Source of the DNA: Klebsiella sp. RHBSTW-00484
GTDB lineage: Bacteria; Pseudomonadota; Gammaproteobacteria; Enterobacterales; Enterobacteriaceae
Direction of reading: 5' to 3'
Length of the DNA: 64,000 bases
Assembly (NCBI RefSeq): GCF_013705725.1
Contig: NZ_CP055481.1
Location: 5,456,001-5,520,000 of the forward strand
Shown here: one piece after another, positions 9,034 through 18,379 of the stretch
How positions within the stretch are numbered: the stretch's first letter is position 1
How the letters are laid out: each line of letters starts with the position of its first letter
Notes under the pieces: model-generated
The model's input: only the letters and a program-made list of their open reading frames with translations
The model's database searches: none
Told to the model about the DNA's origin: nothing
Program-made: the position numbers and the translations under genes

Positions 9034-10047
9034 TTAGCTTTTGTAGAACGCCGGGCACTCCGGTAGCGTCACTTTTACCGGCTCGCTGGTGCCCTGTGCC
9101 TTAATACAGGCGTCGGCAGCGACGGATGCGGCATAGCCATCCCAGGCCGATGGGCCATGCAGTTGGCCCGCCTGAACATCATTGATGAAGGCTTGCAATT
9201 CAACGTCATAGGCTTTGATAAAGCGGTCTTTCCAGTCGACCAGAATGGCGGTCGACAGGTTAGCGGATTTACGCATCTGCACCGCTGACGGCTCAGGCAG
9301 GCGAGCAATACCGGTTTCCCCGACCACTTCACACTGGATGTCATAGCCGTACTGGCAGTTCACAAACACTTCAACATCGATCAGGGTGCCTTTCTTGGTT
9401 TCGAACGACACAATCTGCGGATCTTTCAGGCGCGCGTGAGTGTGTGAAGTTGAGCGCGGGAAGCGCACCTGCACCGAAAGATAATCATCGTCCAGCAGCC
9501 AGCGCAGAACGTCCAGTTCGTGGATCAGGGTGTTAGTTATCGCCATATCGGTGGTGTAGTTTTCGCCCACTGACTGGTTACGGTGCGCACAGCGCAGCAT
9601 CAGCGGCGCGCCGATATCACCGTCATCAATCACTTTTTTCAGCGCCAGATAGCCTTCGTCATAAGGGCGCATAAACCCAACCTGCACCAGACGACGACCG
9701 GCTTTCATTTCCGCATCAACAATACGACGGCAGCCTTCGGCGCTCATCGCCAGCGGCTTCTCGCAGAACACTGGCTTACCGGCGGCGATAGCGGCCAGGG
9801 TGTACTCTTCATGGGTTGGGTCCCAGGAAGTGACCAGGATGGCGTCCACATCGCTGGCCTTAATGACGTCATGACCGTCTGCGTACACTTCTGCGTGTAC
9901 GCCCGGCAGTGCGACCGAAGCACGCGCGTTCTCTTCGTTGATATCCGAAACCGCTACCACAGTAGCGCCCTGTAATACCTGAGTGCAGCGGCGGATATGT
10001 TCTTTACCGATAGCGCCGGCACCGATGACACCTAATTTGAGTGACAT
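9034..10047 (-). CDS. iolG: Inositol 2-dehydrogenase IolG
   Basis: IolG oxidises myo-inositol to scyllo-inosose with NAD, the first step of the pathway. The 337-residue protein has an N-terminal Rossmann fold ([15 protein letters not shown], residues 6-20), the catalytic lysine in the conserved EKP ([12 protein letters not shown], about residue 97), and the C-terminal GFO/IDH/MocA domain with [12 protein letters not shown]. It is the second gene of the leftward operon, 41 bases upstream of iolH. Confidence 0.94.
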   Translation of the reverse strand: MSLKLGVIGAGAIGKEHIRRCTQVLQGATVVAVSDINEENARASVALPGVHAEVYADGHDVIKASDVDAILVTSWDPTHEEYTLAAIAAGKPVFCEKPLAMSAEGCRRIVDAEMKAGRRLVQVGFMRPYDEGYLALKKVIDDGDIGAPLMLRCAHRNQSVGENYTTDMAITNTLIHELDVLRWLLDDDYLSVQVRFPRSTSHTHARLKDPQIVSFETKKGTLIDVEVFVNCQYGYDIQCEVVGETGIARLPEPSAVQMRKSANLSTAILVDWKDRFIKAYDVELQAFINDVQAGQLHGPSAWDGYAASVAADACIKAQGTSEPVKVTLPECPAFYKS

Positions 10048-10095
10048 AGTTGGTTTTCTCCCGAGATTTGTAGGGTTCAGGGTTTGTGTTCTGTT

Positions 10096-12036
10096 TTAGT
10101 AATCCCGCGCCTGAGCGCGTTTTTCATTAATCATTTCGGCCACTTTGCGGATCCGCTCGGACAGCGCAGACTGCGCGACGCCGACGTTCCACCAGCTGCC
10201 GTATTTGTGCACCATGGTTTTCGGCAGCACTTTTATGTCGATCAGGGTGCTGACGGTTTCGCGGCGCGCGGCATCCAGCGCATGGCGTAGTTCATCCAGC
10301 GTCGTGACGCGCCAGGTTTTGCAGCCGTAGCCGGACGCGACGGTGGCGAAATCCACCGGTACCAGGCCGCCCTGCAGCTGGCCAGACTCGGCGCAGCGGA
10401 AGCGGAATTCGGTGCCGAAGCTGTCCATTCCATGTTCCATTTGCAGGTTGTTAATACAGCCGTTAGCCATGTTGTCGAGCAGCACGATATTGATCTTCGC
10501 GCGCTCCTGCAGGGAGGTCACCAGCTCGGAGTGCAGCATCATGAACGAGCCGTCGCCGACCAGTGAATAGACCTCACTTTGCGGCTGGGCTAACTTCACG
10601 CCTAGCGCGGCGCTGACTTCATAGCCCATGCAGGAGTAGCCGTACTCCACGTGATAAGTGTTGGTTGCCCGGTTACGCCAGACGCGCTGCAGGTCTCCCG
10701 GCAGGCTTCCCGCCGCCGCCACAATCACTGCATCCGCCGGTAGCGTTTCATTTAACACGCCGAGAACGCTACTTTGCGTCAGGGTGGAGTCGGTTATCTG
10801 GCGGAATTCGCGATACACCGATTCACGATCCAGATGGTCGTCAATTTCCGGTACAAAAGATTTTTCCTGCCACACCGCCTGGTAAACGCGCTGAGTCTCT
10901 TTCAACTGGCGGCTCTGTACGCTTTCGATCTGCTCGCCCCACGCGGCCTGCCAGGTGTCGCCGGACAGGGCGTCATCCAGGGCGTCGAGGGCTTCACGGG
11001 CATCCGCCAGCATCGGAATACCATCGAGCTTCCAGGCATCGAAGTTGCTGACGTTAATATTGAGGAAGCGCACGCCCGGATGCTGGAAAATCCATTTCGA
11101 CGAGGTGGTAAAATCGCTGAAACGCGTACCGAGGCCGATGACTAAATCTGCCTCTTTCGCCAGCAGGTTCGCCGCCAGGCAGCCGGTTTCACCGACGCCG
11201 CCAACGTTAAACGGATGCGAAGAGACCACGCTGCCCTTCCCGGCCTGAGTTTCGGCAAACGGAACGCCATAACGCTCGGCAAAACGGGTCAACGCCTCGC
11301 CTGCACCGGAGTATTTCACCCCGCCGCCGCAGACGATCAGCGGCTTACGGCTGGCTTTAATCGCCGCAACCGCATCCGCTAGCTGCGCGGCGCTGGCCGG
11401 GCGACGGTCAAGACGATGTACGCGACGGGTAAAGAAGGACTCTGGATAATCCCAGGCTTCCCCCTGGACATCCTGCGGCAGGCAGAGCGTCACCGCGCCG
11501 GTTTCCGCCGGGTCGGTCAGCACGCGCATCGCGCTCACGCAGGCGCTCATCAGCTGTTCCGGGCGGGTAATGCGATCCCAGTATTTGCTCACTGCACGAA
11601 ACGCGTCGTTGGTAGTAATGCTCAGGTCATGACTCTGTTCAATTTGCTGTAAAACAGGATCCGGCTGGCGAGTGGCGAACACATCGCCAGGCAGTAGCAG
11701 CAGAGGGATACGGTTGGCGGTAGCGGTTGCAGCAGCGGTAATCATGTTCGCCGCGCCGGGGCCGATAGAAGAGGTGCAGGCAATTATCTGACGGCGCAGG
11801 GACTGTCTGGCAAAACCGGTCGCGGCATGCGCCATCCCTTGCTCGTTTCGCCCCTGATAGACCCGCATTTCACCGCTATCTTGCTCCAGGGCCTGACCCA
11901 GCCCCAGAACGTTGCCGTGACCAAAGATAGCAAAGATGCCTTTTACGAATTTATGCTCTTCACCATCAACTTCCAGGTACTGGTTATCCAGGAACTTCAC
12001 CAGCGCCTGCGCCATTGTCAGTCTCAGTTTGCCCAT
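10096..12036 (-). CDS. iolD: 3D-trihydroxycyclohexane-1,2-dione hydrolase IolD
   Basis: IolD is a thiamine-diphosphate enzyme that opens the ring of the cyclic trione to 5-deoxy-glucuronate. The 646-residue protein shows the ThDP/Mg signature [12 protein letters not shown] followed by LLDNMANGC in the C-terminal third, and an acetolactate-synthase-like N-terminal domain. A TTG three codons upstream (12045) is possible, but ATG at 12036 is preceded by AAGGA and gives the usual length. It is the first gene of the leftward operon and faces iolC across a 527-base divergent control region. Confidence 0.94.
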   Translation of the reverse strand: MGKLRLTMAQALVKFLDNQYLEVDGEEHKFVKGIFAIFGHGNVLGLGQALEQDSGEMRVYQGRNEQGMAHAATGFARQSLRRQIIACTSSIGPGAANMITAAATATANRIPLLLLPGDVFATRQPDPVLQQIEQSHDLSITTNDAFRAVSKYWDRITRPEQLMSACVSAMRVLTDPAETGAVTLCLPQDVQGEAWDYPESFFTRRVHRLDRRPASAAQLADAVAAIKASRKPLIVCGGGVKYSGAGEALTRFAERYGVPFAETQAGKGSVVSSHPFNVGGVGETGCLAANLLAKEADLVIGLGTRFSDFTTSSKWIFQHPGVRFLNINVSNFDAWKLDGIPMLADAREALDALDDALSGDTWQAAWGEQIESVQSRQLKETQRVYQAVWQEKSFVPEIDDHLDRESVYREFRQITDSTLTQSSVLGVLNETLPADAVIVAAAGSLPGDLQRVWRNRATNTYHVEYGYSCMGYEVSAALGVKLAQPQSEVYSLVGDGSFMMLHSELVTSLQERAKINIVLLDNMANGCINNLQMEHGMDSFGTEFRFRCAESGQLQGGLVPVDFATVASGYGCKTWRVTTLDELRHALDAARRETVSTLIDIKVLPKTMVHKYGSWWNVGVAQSALSERIRKVAEMINEKRAQARDY

Positions 12037-12177
12037 GTTGCCCAATCCTTATTGTTCAGTATTTGTGTGTGGGTTAGCGCCTTGACCCTGTGCAACAATA
12101 CGGCTGATGACAGAGCGAAATCGTTAACGTCACTGGAATACTTTTGGATTATAGGCAAACATTTTTTTCATTAAATA

Positions 12178-12198
12178 GAAATACAGAAAAAATATTTC
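12178..12198. promoter_or_regulatory. Candidate IolR-type half sites upstream of iolD
   Basis: GAAAT (12178-12182) and ATTTC (12194-12198) form an imperfect, widely spaced (11-base) version of the GAAAT...ATTTC motif that recurs at other iol promoters. It lies 142 bases upstream of the iolD start. Assignment to IolR is inference from recurrence within the locus. Confidence 0.4.
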
Positions 12199-12437
12199 AT
12201 TTTGCGAGAGGGATCAAACTCTCCATGCATTTCACCCGTTTCATTGCCATTATTCATATGGGGTGACGCCCGAGCAACGGGGCTTCGCGTTTAATATCCC
12301 TTTAAAAATCATAGATAAAGAAACACGATACCCGTATACCCTCGCAAACTTCAGTCACAGCACAGGATCCACAGTAGAATGAGGCTCAGCGCGGCATAGT
12401 GGTAGATCCCTCACATTTTTGGTTTTTTAATTTCGAT

Positions 12438-12473
12438 CTAGTTTGCAAATGAAATATTTATTTCTCAAACTAG
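12438..12473. promoter_or_regulatory. Nested inverted repeat upstream of iolC, candidate IolR operator
   Basis: An outer inverted repeat CTAGTTTG...CAAACTAG (12438-12445 and 12466-12473) encloses GAAAT-ATTT-ATTTC (12451-12464). The inner repeat has the same GAAAT-N4-ATTTC form as a site upstream of iolA. It lies 90 bases before the iolC start. The remainder of the 12037-12563 intergenic region is AT-rich and shows no other gene. Confidence 0.55.
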
Positions 12474-12563
12474 GGGTAACCAATAACCCTCAGGCTGTTT
12501 TCGGAGACGCTGTCGGCATTCCGACCCTTCCGTACAGCAGAAATGCAAAAGGAAACCCTAGCT

Positions 12564-14477
12564 ATGAATGCAGCAGTAAAGCGACTCGACGTCATCTGTA
12601 TTGGCCGGGTGGCAGTCGATCTCTATGCCCAGCAGATTGGCGCGAGGCTAGAAGATGTTGCCAGTTTTTCTAAATACCTGGGCGGCTCTTCCGGCAACGT
12701 TGCCTTCGGCACAGCCATTCAGGGATTAAAATCCGCGATGCTCGCTCGCGTAGGCGATGAGCATAATGGGCGTTTTTTACGTGAAACGCTGAGCCGTGCT
12801 GGCGTCGATACCGAATATTTAATAACAGATGAGCAGCGTCTGACGGCGTTAGTGATGCTGGGTATTAAAGATCAGGAGACGTTCCCGCTCATTTTTTACC
12901 GCGATAACTGCGCGGATATGGCTCTTGCGCCAGACGATATTAAAGAAGAGTACATTGCCTCTTCCCGGGCGCTGGCGATTACCGGCACTCACCTTTCGCA
13001 CGCGAATACCCGTGAAGCGGTACTGAAAGCGCTGGAATATGCTCGCCGCCACGGCCTGCGTACCGCGCTGGATATCGATTATCGTCCGGTGCTGTGGGGA
13101 CTCACCTCCTTGGGCGATGGTGAAACGCGTTTCGTTGAATCGGGCCAGGTGACCAGCCAGCTTCAGGAAGTGCTACATCTGTTCGATTTAGTGGTCGGTA
13201 CAGAAGAAGAGTTTCATATTGCCGGAGGCAGCACCGACACTCTCACGGCGCTGAAAAACGTGCGCAATGCCACCAAAGCGACGCTGGTTTGCAAACGTGG
13301 TCCGATGGGCTGCGTGGTGCTGGAAGGCGCCATTCCTGATAGCTGGGATAGCGTACCGTTACAGCAAGGCGTGCGGGTCGATGTGCTCAACGTGCTGGGC
13401 GCTGGCGATGCCTTTATGTCCGGCCTGCTGCGCGGCTGGCTGAATGATGAAGGCTGGGTGCAGGCCTGCCGCTACGCTAACGCCTGCGGTGCGCTGGTCG
13501 TCTCTCGCCACGGCTGTGCGCCGGCAATGCCGACCAAAGTCGAGCTGGATGATTACCTGTCGCGGGCAGAATCCGTTCCGCGCCCGGATATCGACGATCG
13601 TCTCAACCATCTCCATCGCGTCACCAGCCGCCGTCAGGCGTGGCCGGAGCTGTGCATCTTCGCCTTTGACCATCGCAAGCAGTTGGCAGATCTGGCGCAG
13701 GAAACTGGGCGCGATGTCGCCTGCATCCCACAGCTGAAGCTATTGCTGCTGACGGCCGCGGAAAGCGCAGCTAAAGAAGCCGGTCTTGATGGACGCAGCG
13801 GTATCCTCGCCGATGGCACCTACGGTCAAAGCTCACTGAATGCCATCACCGGCAAGGGCTGGTGGATCGGTCGGCCGATTGAGATGCCAAGCTCGCGTCC
13901 GCTGCGCCTGGAACATGGCAACATCGGTTCCCAGCTGATCGACTGGCCGCTGGAGCACGTGGTGAAATGCCTGGTCTTCTATCATCCGGCTGACCCGGCT
14001 GAGCTGCGCGCCGAGCAGGATGCGCTGCTGCTGGAAGTCTGGCAGGCATGCAACAAGTCCGGACATGAACTGCTGCTGGAAATTATCCTGCCGGAGAACG
14101 GCCCGGATAAAGATGAGCGCCATTACCACGATATGCTGGAGCACTTCTATAAGTTGGGTATTCAGCCAGACTGGTGGAAGCTGCCGCCGCTGTCGAGCGC
14201 TCAGTGGGAGAAAATCAGCAAGCTGATCGAACGTGAAGACCGCTGGTGCCGTGGGATCCTGATCCTCGGTCTGGATGCGCCATCGGATCGTCTGCGCGCT
14301 GGTTTTGCCGAAGCCGCGAAGCACCCGATGATCAAAGGCTTTGCCGTCGGCCGCACCATCTTTGGCCAACCTTCACGCCGCTGGATGCAGGGAGAGCTCA
14401 GCGACGATGCGCTGATTGATGAAGTGAAACGTAACTACCTCACGCTTATCGGCTACTGGCGCGAAGCCCGCGGCTGA
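12564..14477 (+). CDS. iolC: Bifunctional 5-dehydro-2-deoxygluconokinase with fused DUF2090 domain (IolC)
   Basis: The 637-residue protein joins two parts. Residues 1 to about 320 form a PfkB-family kinase that phosphorylates 5-dehydro-2-deoxygluconate, with GGSSGNVAFG near the N-terminus and the catalytic signature NVLGAGDAFMSGLL. Residues from about 335 form a DUF2090 domain beginning near WPELCIFAFDHRKQLADL. That domain is widely predicted to be the aldolase that splits 5-dehydro-2-deoxygluconate-6-phosphate, replacing a separate IolJ, and no iolJ is present here. ATG 12564 follows AGGAAA; an upstream in-frame ATG at 12543 lacks a ribosome binding site. Confidence 0.92.
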   Translation: MNAAVKRLDVICIGRVAVDLYAQQIGARLEDVASFSKYLGGSSGNVAFGTAIQGLKSAMLARVGDEHNGRFLRETLSRAGVDTEYLITDEQRLTALVMLGIKDQETFPLIFYRDNCADMALAPDDIKEEYIASSRALAITGTHLSHANTREAVLKALEYARRHGLRTALDIDYRPVLWGLTSLGDGETRFVESGQVTSQLQEVLHLFDLVVGTEEEFHIAGGSTDTLTALKNVRNATKATLVCKRGPMGCVVLEGAIPDSWDSVPLQQGVRVDVLNVLGAGDAFMSGLLRGWLNDEGWVQACRYANACGALVVSRHGCAPAMPTKVELDDYLSRAESVPRPDIDDRLNHLHRVTSRRQAWPELCIFAFDHRKQLADLAQETGRDVACIPQLKLLLLTAAESAAKEAGLDGRSGILADGTYGQSSLNAITGKGWWIGRPIEMPSSRPLRLEHGNIGSQLIDWPLEHVVKCLVFYHPADPAELRAEQDALLLEVWQACNKSGHELLLEIILPENGPDKDERHYHDMLEHFYKLGIQPDWWKLPPLSSAQWEKISKLIEREDRWCRGILILGLDAPSDRLRAGFAEAAKHPMIKGFAVGRTIFGQPSRRWMQGELSDDALIDEVKRNYLTLIGYWREARG

Positions 14478-14487
14478 TTCTGACCCG

Positions 14488-14523
14488 GCCCGCATTTTCT
14501 CTCGAAGATGCGGGCTTTTTTCT
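14488..14523 (+). terminator. Intrinsic terminator after iolC
   Basis: GCCCGCAT and ATGCGGGC form the stem, followed by six T (14515-14520). It lies ten bases after the iolC stop and separates iolC from iolR. Confidence 0.88.
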
Positions 14524-14533
14524 GGATCTTCGT

Positions 14534-14568
14534 GAAATGAATCGCGTATTTCATTGCAACGAATGAAA
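14534..14568. promoter_or_regulatory. Candidate autoregulatory operator of iolR
   Basis: Two overlapping inverted repeats occur here. One is GAAAT (14534-14538) with ATTTC (14548-14552); the other is TTTCATT (14549-14555) with AATGAAA (14562-14568). They lie 60-95 bases before the iolR start and share the GAAAT/ATTTC half sites of the other iol promoters, which suggests that IolR represses its own gene. This is inference from motif recurrence. Confidence 0.5.
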
Positions 14569-14628
14569 AATTCGCTTCATTTGATACACTGGAAATAATA
14601 TTCCTTTTATTTTCTTAGAGCGCAATCT

Positions 14629-15486
14629 ATGGCCAATAATCCGACCCAACTTACCATCTTGCAGGATGAAATCAGGCGTCGCTACGACACATTAAGCAAA
14701 CGCCTGAAACAAGTCGCCCGTTATATTCTGGATAACAGTAATAGCGTGGCTTTCGACACCGTGGCCTCTATCGCGCAACAAGCTGACGTACCTCCTTCAA
14801 CGCTAATTCGCTTCGCTAACGCCTTCGGTTTCAGCGGCTTTAACGAAATGAAGCAGATGTTCAAGCAGCATCTGATGGAAGAAACGGCTAACTACACCGA
14901 GCGTGCCCGTCTGTTCCGCCAGACCACGACGGATGATTCTTCCCCGCCGGAAACGCCGACCGAAATCCTCAATATGTTCACGATGGTTAATACGCAGGCG
15001 CTACAGCAGCTGGCGATGCAGACCTCCGGTGACGATTTGCAGCGCGCGGTGGCATTGCTGGCGGAAGCAGAAAATATCTATGTTATCGGCCTGCGCCGTT
15101 CCTTTAGCGTCGCCTCCTACCTGACCTACGCGCTGCGCCATCTGGATCGTAAAGCGTTTCTGATCGATGGCCTGGGCGGCATGTTCACCGAGCAGTTAAG
15201 CCTGGTAGGGCCGAAAGATGTGGTTGTCGCAGTGAGCTTCTCGCCTTATGCCCGTGAAGTGGTTGAGCTGGTTGAGCTCGGCGCTCAGCGTAAAGCCCGG
15301 CAGATAGCGATTACCGACAGCCAGGTCAGCCCGCTGGCGGCCTTCAGCGACGTGTGCTTTGTGGTACGCGAGGCGCAGGTTGATGGTTTCCGTTCGCAGG
15401 TGGCATCGCTGTGTCTGGCCCAGACGCTGGCGGTTTCTCTGGCGCTAAACAGCAGCAAAGATTCAGAAACGAAACAGCTGGCTTAA
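14629..15486 (+). CDS. iolR: RpiR-family regulator of the iol locus, IolR
   Basis: This 285-residue regulator has an N-terminal RpiR/HTH_6 helix-turn-helix (about residues 5-80, AQQADVPPSTLIRFANAFGFSGF) and a C-terminal SIS sugar-phosphate-binding domain (about residues 130-260, IYVIGLRRSFSVASYL). In Salmonella an RpiR-type IolR represses the inositol genes, and an intermediate of the pathway is thought to relieve this. The gene sits in the middle of the locus between iolC and iolB with its own promoter region. Confidence 0.9.
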   Translation: MANNPTQLTILQDEIRRRYDTLSKRLKQVARYILDNSNSVAFDTVASIAQQADVPPSTLIRFANAFGFSGFNEMKQMFKQHLMEETANYTERARLFRQTTTDDSSPPETPTEILNMFTMVNTQALQQLAMQTSGDDLQRAVALLAEAENIYVIGLRRSFSVASYLTYALRHLDRKAFLIDGLGGMFTEQLSLVGPKDVVVAVSFSPYAREVVELVELGAQRKARQIAITDSQVSPLAAFSDVCFVVREAQVDGFRSQVASLCLAQTLAVSLALNSSKDSETKQLA

Positions 15487-15499
15487 CCGTTTAATCATT

Positions 15500-15603
15500 C
15501 CCGGATGGCACGGTCCCCTTCCCGGAGGCGGCGCGTTGCGCCTGTCCGGGCTACCAGTTCTCAGGCGGTTGTGAACTTGTAGCCCGGCTAAGCGCAGCGC
15601 GAG
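15500..15603. repeat. REP/BIME-like GC-rich repeat between iolR and iolB
   Basis: The segment contains CCCGGAGGCGGCGC...GCGCCTGTCCGGG and then TGTAGCCCGGCTAAGCGCAGCG, two REP-like palindromic units in opposite orientation. Related units occur at 49545-49682. The gap between iolR and iolB (15487-15686) holds nothing else but the terminator at its right end. Confidence 0.6.
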
Positions 15604-15639
15604 CCAGGGATGTCTGATTTCTGCCACAAGTGCTAAATG

Positions 15640-15673
15640 AAAGGCCGGTTAGCATCGCTAACCGGCCTTTTTA
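15640..15673. terminator. Bidirectional terminator between iolR and iolB
   Basis: Stem AAGGCCGGTTAGC / GCTAACCGGCCTT with a three-base loop and T-runs in both directions lies 14 bases beyond the iolB stop and also downstream of convergent iolR. Confidence 0.88.
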
Positions 15674-15686
15674 TCATTAATACAGG

Positions 15687-16496
15687 TCAATCGTGGCGAG
15701 GATACTCAGGGCTGTTGATCCATGCGTGATCTTCTTCCCAGGTAAACAACCACTTGCGGTCCGGTCCGGCCATGACGTTCAGATAATAGCTGTCATAACC
15801 GGCGATGGTGGCGACCGGATGATAGCCTCGCGGCACCATCACCACATCGTGGTTGTAAGGAGCCATGCAGGCATCCAGGCTGCGGTCATCGGTGTAAACG
15901 CGCTGGAGCGCAAAACCCTGCGGCGGATCGAAACGGTGATAATAGGTCTCTTCCAGGTGGGTTTCCTGGCCCGGCAGCGCCGTATCGTGCTTATGCGACG
16001 GCCATGAGCTGGTGGCACCCTCATCGGTATACACTTCCACCACCAGCAGGCAGTCCGCCTGCGCATTGTCCGGCAGAATGTTGTGCACCAGACGCTGGTT
16101 GCGCCCTTTACCGCGGTGCTCCACACCCACATCCTGCGGGGAAATCACCCGCGCGGGAAGCGTGCCTTTACCCGGTGCGCTGCATACGGCGAGCTCAAGA
16201 TCGGAATCGGCCGTCACTTCAACTTTATCCTGCGGCGGCACATAGACAGACCACGGCGGCGTACGCTCAAACGGCGACATACGCTGGCCGAGATTCGGAA
16301 AATCGGCCTTCGTGGTTTTTACCGAAGCCAGCCCGGCGACCAGCACCAGGCACAGCTCGCGATCGCCGCTTTCCAGCGTAATGGTTTGCCCTTTTTTTAA
16401 CATCCAGGCATCAAAGCCAACGTAGCGCCACCCCGCGCTCTGCGGGGTGATATGCTGGATTTGCCCTTCTTGTTTTGCTTTAGCCAGTAAAGACAT
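15687..16496 (-). CDS. iolB: 5-deoxy-glucuronate isomerase IolB
   Basis: IolB converts 5-deoxy-glucuronate to 5-dehydro-2-deoxygluconate, the substrate of IolC. The 269-residue protein is a bicupin of usual length; metal-binding-type cupin motifs include SWPSHKHDT and LEETYYHRFDPPQGF, and it ends near NSPEYPRHD. It lies 18 bases downstream of iolA and is co-transcribed with it. Confidence 0.93.
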   Translation of the reverse strand: MSLLAKAKQEGQIQHITPQSAGWRYVGFDAWMLKKGQTITLESGDRELCLVLVAGLASVKTTKADFPNLGQRMSPFERTPPWSVYVPPQDKVEVTADSDLELAVCSAPGKGTLPARVISPQDVGVEHRGKGRNQRLVHNILPDNAQADCLLVVEVYTDEGATSSWPSHKHDTALPGQETHLEETYYHRFDPPQGFALQRVYTDDRSLDACMAPYNHDVVMVPRGYHPVATIAGYDSYYLNVMAGPDRKWLFTWEEDHAWINSPEYPRHD

Positions 16497-16514
16497 GGCG
16501 TTCTCCTTCGCCGA

Positions 16515-18020
16515 TTAACCTAACGTCGGCATGCTGAACTCAGATACGGTTTGCTGACCTTGCGGCCAACGGACGGTGGCGGTTTTCATTCGTGTATAGA
16601 AACGCACACCATCCGGCCCATGCACGTTCAGTGCACCAAATACGGAGCGTTTCCAGCCGCCAAAACTGTGGAAGGCCATCGGAACAGGAACCGGGACGTT
16701 GACCCCAACCATTCCGGCCTGGACATCATGTACAAACTCACGCGCGGTGTGGCCGTTGCTGGTAAAGACGGCGCTGCCGTTGCCGAATTCATGGCTGTTC
16801 ACCAGCTCAAGCGCACTGTGGTAATCCGCTACGCGGACAATACCTAACACAGGCCCAAAGATCTCTTCACGCCAGATAGTCATCTCCGGCGTCACGTGGT
16901 CGAATAGCGTTCCGCCAACGTAGTAACCCTCTTCAAACCCGGGAACCCGCAGCTTACGGCCGTCGACGACCAGCGTTGCCCCTTCACTGGCACCTTTATC
17001 GATATAGCCCAGCACTTTTTTCTGATGAGTGTCGGAGACAACCGGCCCCATTTCGTTCTCTTCTTTGCCGCGCATACAGCCAGGTCCGACCTTCAGCGAT
17101 TCCACCAGCGGCGTCAGGCGCGCAATCAGCTTATCTGCCGTTTCATCGCCCACAGCAACGACGACCGGCAGCGCCATGCAGCGCTCGCCTGCGGAACCAA
17201 ATGCGCCGCCCATAATGGCATTGACGGTGGCATCAAGGTCCGCGTCCGGCATGACGATAGCGTGGTTTTTCGCCGCGCCAAATGCCTGAACCCGCTTACC
17301 ATAAGCGCTAGCCGTTTTATAAATATGCTCTGCCACGCCGGAAGAGCCGACAAAGCTCACCGCCGCAATACGCGAGTCCCTATACAGCTGCTCGGCATCT
17401 TCATTGCTGCAGTGCACCACGTTAAAGACGCCATCCGGCAGGCCCGCTTCCTTCAGCAGTTCCGCCATGCGCACCGCTGCGGTAGGCGCCAGGGCCGGCG
17501 GCTTGAGGATAAAGCTATTTCCACAGGCCAGCGCCAACGGGAACATCCACATTGGCACCATTGCCGGGAAGTTAAATGGTGTAATCCCTGCCACCACGCC
17601 AAGCGGCTGCATCAGAGAGTAACAGTCTACTCCGGTACCTACATCTGATGAGAACTCGCCCTTAATCAGATGCGGAATGCCGCAAGCAAACTCGACGACT
17701 TCCATACCGCGAGTCAGTTCACCCATAGCGTCAGAGAACACTTTACCGTGTTCACTAACGATAATCCCCGCCAGCTCTTCAGCATGCTGTTCAAGCAGCA
17801 TTTTAAAATTGAACATCACGCGGGCGCGGCGCAGTGGTGTGGTACGCGACCAGCTTTCGAAAGCATCACGCGCAACCTGAATGGCATCAGAAACTTCCTG
17901 CTCGGTCGATAACGTGACTTCGCGGACCACTTTGCCCGTTGCGGGGTCGAATACCGGCATCGTCTTATTGCTGCCGCTGGTAACGGTTTTCCCGCCAATA
18001 AAGTTTCCTGTGATAGTCAT
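16515..18020 (-). CDS. iolA: (Methyl)malonate-semialdehyde dehydrogenase IolA/MmsA
   Basis: IolA oxidises malonate semialdehyde to acetyl-CoA and CO2 with NAD and CoA, the last step of inositol breakdown. The 501-residue aldehyde dehydrogenase has the catalytic cysteine in GSAGERCMALPV (about residue 284), the glycine motif FVGSSGVAEHIY and the late motif REEIFGPVLGI. ATG at 18020 gives a typical CoA-acylating family N-terminus (NFIGGKTV). First gene of the leftward iolA-iolB operon. Confidence 0.93.
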   Translation of the reverse strand: MTITGNFIGGKTVTSGSNKTMPVFDPATGKVVREVTLSTEQEVSDAIQVARDAFESWSRTTPLRRARVMFNFKMLLEQHAEELAGIIVSEHGKVFSDAMGELTRGMEVVEFACGIPHLIKGEFSSDVGTGVDCYSLMQPLGVVAGITPFNFPAMVPMWMFPLALACGNSFILKPPALAPTAAVRMAELLKEAGLPDGVFNVVHCSNEDAEQLYRDSRIAAVSFVGSSGVAEHIYKTASAYGKRVQAFGAAKNHAIVMPDADLDATVNAIMGGAFGSAGERCMALPVVVAVGDETADKLIARLTPLVESLKVGPGCMRGKEENEMGPVVSDTHQKKVLGYIDKGASEGATLVVDGRKLRVPGFEEGYYVGGTLFDHVTPEMTIWREEIFGPVLGIVRVADYHSALELVNSHEFGNGSAVFTSNGHTAREFVHDVQAGMVGVNVPVPVPMAFHSFGGWKRSVFGALNVHGPDGVRFYTRMKTATVRWPQGQQTVSEFSMPTLG

Positions 18021-18103
18021 GCTCTCGCCTCATAGTATGGGGTGTCGGGGCCAACGCAGTACGGCCCATTGCTGGATCTGCTGTGCTATAACCGTAGTAA
18101 AAT

Positions 18104-18146
18104 GAAATTAATATTTCAATATTTGCGTATAATGAAATTCTATTTT
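18104..18146. promoter_or_regulatory. Candidate IolR operators upstream of iolA
   Basis: GAAAT-TAAT-ATTTC (18104-18117) is followed by a second partial copy, GAAAT-TCT-ATTT (18134-18145). They lie 84-125 bases before the iolA start. The first has the same GAAAT-N4-ATTTC structure as the site upstream of iolC. The 18021-18379 gap holds these and the palindrome at 18171, and no gene. Confidence 0.55.
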
Positions 18147-18170
18147 GGTGATGATGGTCGCACTTTCTTG

Positions 18171-18190
18171 TAAGAAAGTGTCGCCTTACA
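18171..18190. promoter_or_regulatory. Perfect palindrome CACTTTCTT-GT-AAGAAAGTG between iolA and iolI
   Basis: Nine-base arms separated by two bases form a perfect inverted repeat midway between the divergent iolA and iolI genes. It differs from the GAAAT/ATTTC motif and so may bind another regulator, or form a small hairpin in the iolI leader. Function unknown. Confidence 0.4.
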
Positions 18191-18379
18191 GGCTAAACCA
18201 CAACTGAAAGAGATTAGACGTAGAGCCTCCTGGAAACAGAAGTCATAAAAACACACCAGCAAACTATTTTGCGAGTCGGCTCAAAAAACCACCATTTCAC
18301 TCATTGCTAATTTTGGAATAAACGTTTTGACTAAGGGGCAATCGAACGAACCCGATCCATCTTGTGTCAGGAGAGTCAA

